8,401 bases of DNA, from positions 1 to 8,401 of the forward strand of contig RFHN01000079.1 of the NCBI GenBank assembly GCA_003695835.1. The letters are read 5' to 3'. Shown in pieces: positions 7,121-8,401 of the stretch. This stretch comes from Armatimonadota bacterium (GTDB taxonomy: Bacteria; Armatimonadota; Fimbriimonadia; Fimbriimonadales; ATM1). The stretch's first letter is position 1, and each line of letters opens with the position of its first letter. Position numbers and translations under genes: made by a program. The notes under the pieces were generated by a model that was given only the letters and a program-made list of their open reading frames with translations, searched no databases and was not told the DNA's origin.

Positions 7121-8365
7121 TTACGCCGCAACGCCGCCGGAGCTCGCGACGCCGAAGACTTTCAGTGCGGCGCGAACGGCAAGCTCGTCGTTCCCCACCT
7201 CATTCGGCTTGAGCGCTTCGTCCGGCTCGACACCCACGCCCTCCAACCGAACGCCACCATAGGTGACGAACTCCATCAACGGCAGTTGGAGGGAGAAACC
7301 TTCAGGAAGGTTGATGAACGTGGAAGCCAGGACCGCGCCGGCCGTCTTCGTGCCCACGATCTTCCCTCGCTTGTGATCCTTGATGGCTGCCGCGAAGATC
7401 TCGCTGGCGCTTGCGCTCGCAGGGCTGACAAGGACGACCAGCTCGCCCGTGAACCGGTCCTTCTCCGATTGCGACCGGGCGCCGATGGTCCAGCCGTACT
7501 CCTTGGCAACGGACACGGGATCGTCCGAACCGTCCGGATGCTCTTCCTTGTAGCGATTGGCGTCGCGCCTTGTGATGAACTTGCCCAACGGCGTGTAAGG
7601 CGGTAGCACCTTGCCCGCGAGGTGGCTAAGATTTGGAACCGCGCCGCCTCCGTTCGAGCGCAGATCGAGGATCAGCCTCTCCGCCTTCTTCGCTTCTCGG
7701 AACAGTTCGTCAATCCGCTTGGGATCGTATCCGGTCGCGAAGGTGTGGACCGTGATGATCGCAGTTTTGTCGTCAATCCACTTGATGTCGTCCTTCTGCA
7801 AAACACTGAACTCGGCACGAGTGATTTCGAACTCCGGAGTCTCCTCGCCACGGCGGACCTTCACCCGGACCTTCGTACCCTCGTCCCCTCGTAAGTCCTC
7901 CGGACCTCGAATCGGCTTGCCGTCCGCCTCGATCAGAACGTCCCCCACCTTGATGCCGGCCTTCTCCGCCGGGCCTCCCTCGATGACGCGAGTGACGAGA
8001 AGACCATCGGGCTGCTGCTGAATCGTAACGCCAATGCCGACCGTCTTGCCCGTCGTCCGAATCTGTGCGGCGCGCGGCGTCTGCAGGTGCAGGTGCGAAA
8101 GCTTGAACTCCGCGAACGCACGGTTCACGACTGTTGCGAACGCGTCTTGGGTTTCCGCCTTGTCAAACTCCTCTTTGAACTTCTCCACCAGCTTGTCCCA
8201 CTGGCTGAAGTCCACGCCTTGAACGTAGGCGTTCGTCTTGATCTGACGGCCGATCGCTTCGAGAACCTTGGCTTTGGATTCCGCGGAGATCGGCTGGGCG
8301 GACGCCACCGGCATCAAGCCAGCGAGCACGCCAACGAGACACAGGATGCGGAGCAGTCGTTTCAT
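7121..8365 (-). CDS. Secreted S41-family peptidase with a PDZ domain, lacking the usual catalytic lysine
   Basis: A 414-residue exported protein. The signal peptide is MKRLLRILCLVGVLAGLMPVASA, with likely cleavage after Ala23. A helical N-terminal domain (24-100) contains KLSHLHL (Ser90-His91). A PDZ domain (about 105-185) has VGIGVTI and GGPAEKAGIKVGDVLIEADG. The S41 core (about 195-385) has LILDLRSNGGG (231-241) and PASASASEIFAAAIKDHKRG. By alignment with C-terminal processing peptidases the nucleophile is Ser319, but the position 25 residues later, normally the catalytic Lys of a GKG motif, is Ala344 in TKTAGAV. LEGVGVEPD (374-382) follows. This resembles the S41 branch that has T-AG in place of TFGKG, which may use a Ser-His-Ser-Glu arrangement as in tricorn protease, with Ser90-His91 and Glu380 as candidates. 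It is therefore not a standard CtpA/Prc. The ATG is supported by a good ribosome binding site; its stop is 10 bp from the convergent ATPase stop. Confidence 0.92.
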   Translation of the reverse strand: MKRLLRILCLVGVLAGLMPVASAQPISAESKAKVLEAIGRQIKTNAYVQGVDFSQWDKLVEKFKEEFDKAETQDAFATVVNRAFAEFKLSHLHLQTPRAAQIRTTGKTVGIGVTIQQQPDGLLVTRVIEGGPAEKAGIKVGDVLIEADGKPIRGPEDLRGDEGTKVRVKVRRGEETPEFEITRAEFSVLQKDDIKWIDDKTAIITVHTFATGYDPKRIDELFREAKKAERLILDLRSNGGGAVPNLSHLAGKVLPPYTPLGKFITRRDANRYKEEHPDGSDDPVSVAKEYGWTIGARSQSEKDRFTGELVVLVSPASASASEIFAAAIKDHKRGKIVGTKTAGAVLASTFINLPEGFSLQLPLMEFVTYGGVRLEGVGVEPDEALKPNEVGNDELAVRAALKVFGVASSGGVAA

Positions 8366-8374
8366 CTCGGTTGA

Positions 8375-8380
8375 TTCCTT
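8375..8380 (-). promoter_or_regulatory. Shine-Dalgarno site of the S41 peptidase gene
   Basis: On the minus strand AAGGAA begins 15 bases before the ATG at 8365, with about 10 bases between its AAGGA core and the start codon. This supports the chosen start directly before the signal peptide. The promoter would lie at or beyond the right edge of the window. Confidence 0.65.
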
Positions 8381-8401
8381 CTCTGATGCTTTCTATGAAT
8401 A

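Overview
The window looks like an ordinary, densely packed chromosomal segment of a GC-rich bacterium with a Gram-negative style envelope. It holds six protein genes: one cut by the left edge, the others complete. Evidence for the envelope type is indirect: a probable lipoprotein with a TolB-like propeller and an exported S41 peptidase with a PDZ domain. No marker here fixes the lineage. The gene set would fit several deep-branching phyla (for example Armatimonadota), but that is only a guess. I see no rRNA, tRNA, CRISPR array, insertion sequence, phage gene or other sign of recent horizontal transfer.

Layout, left to right. (1) hslV, proteasome-like protease subunit, minus strand, running off the left edge. 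(2) Divergent from it, a PhoR-like membrane sensor histidine kinase on the plus strand with no response regulator beside it. (3) leuS, leucyl-tRNA synthetase, minus strand, whose stop lies 9 bp from the kinase stop. (4) Upstream of leuS on the same strand, a lipoprotein-type beta-propeller made of seven 43-44 residue repeats, visible in the DNA as a tandem array of 129-132 bp units. (5) Divergent from the propeller, a HerA/FtsK-type P-loop ATPase of the DUF853 (YjgR) family on the plus strand. (6) Convergent with that, 10 bp away, a secreted S41-family peptidase with a PDZ domain on the minus strand. No gene-free stretch exceeds about 160 bp.

The genes do not form one obvious pathway. hslV is protein quality control, leuS is translation, the kinase is signalling, and the propeller lipoprotein and S41 peptidase act outside the cytoplasm. 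All neighbouring pairs are divergent or convergent except the propeller and leuS, which are co-directional with a 74 bp gap and could share a transcript. I found no convincing new system. The points most worth checking are the S41 peptidase that lacks the usual catalytic lysine, the Ser-for-His change in the LeuRS HIGH motif, and the near-identical neighbouring repeats in the propeller gene.
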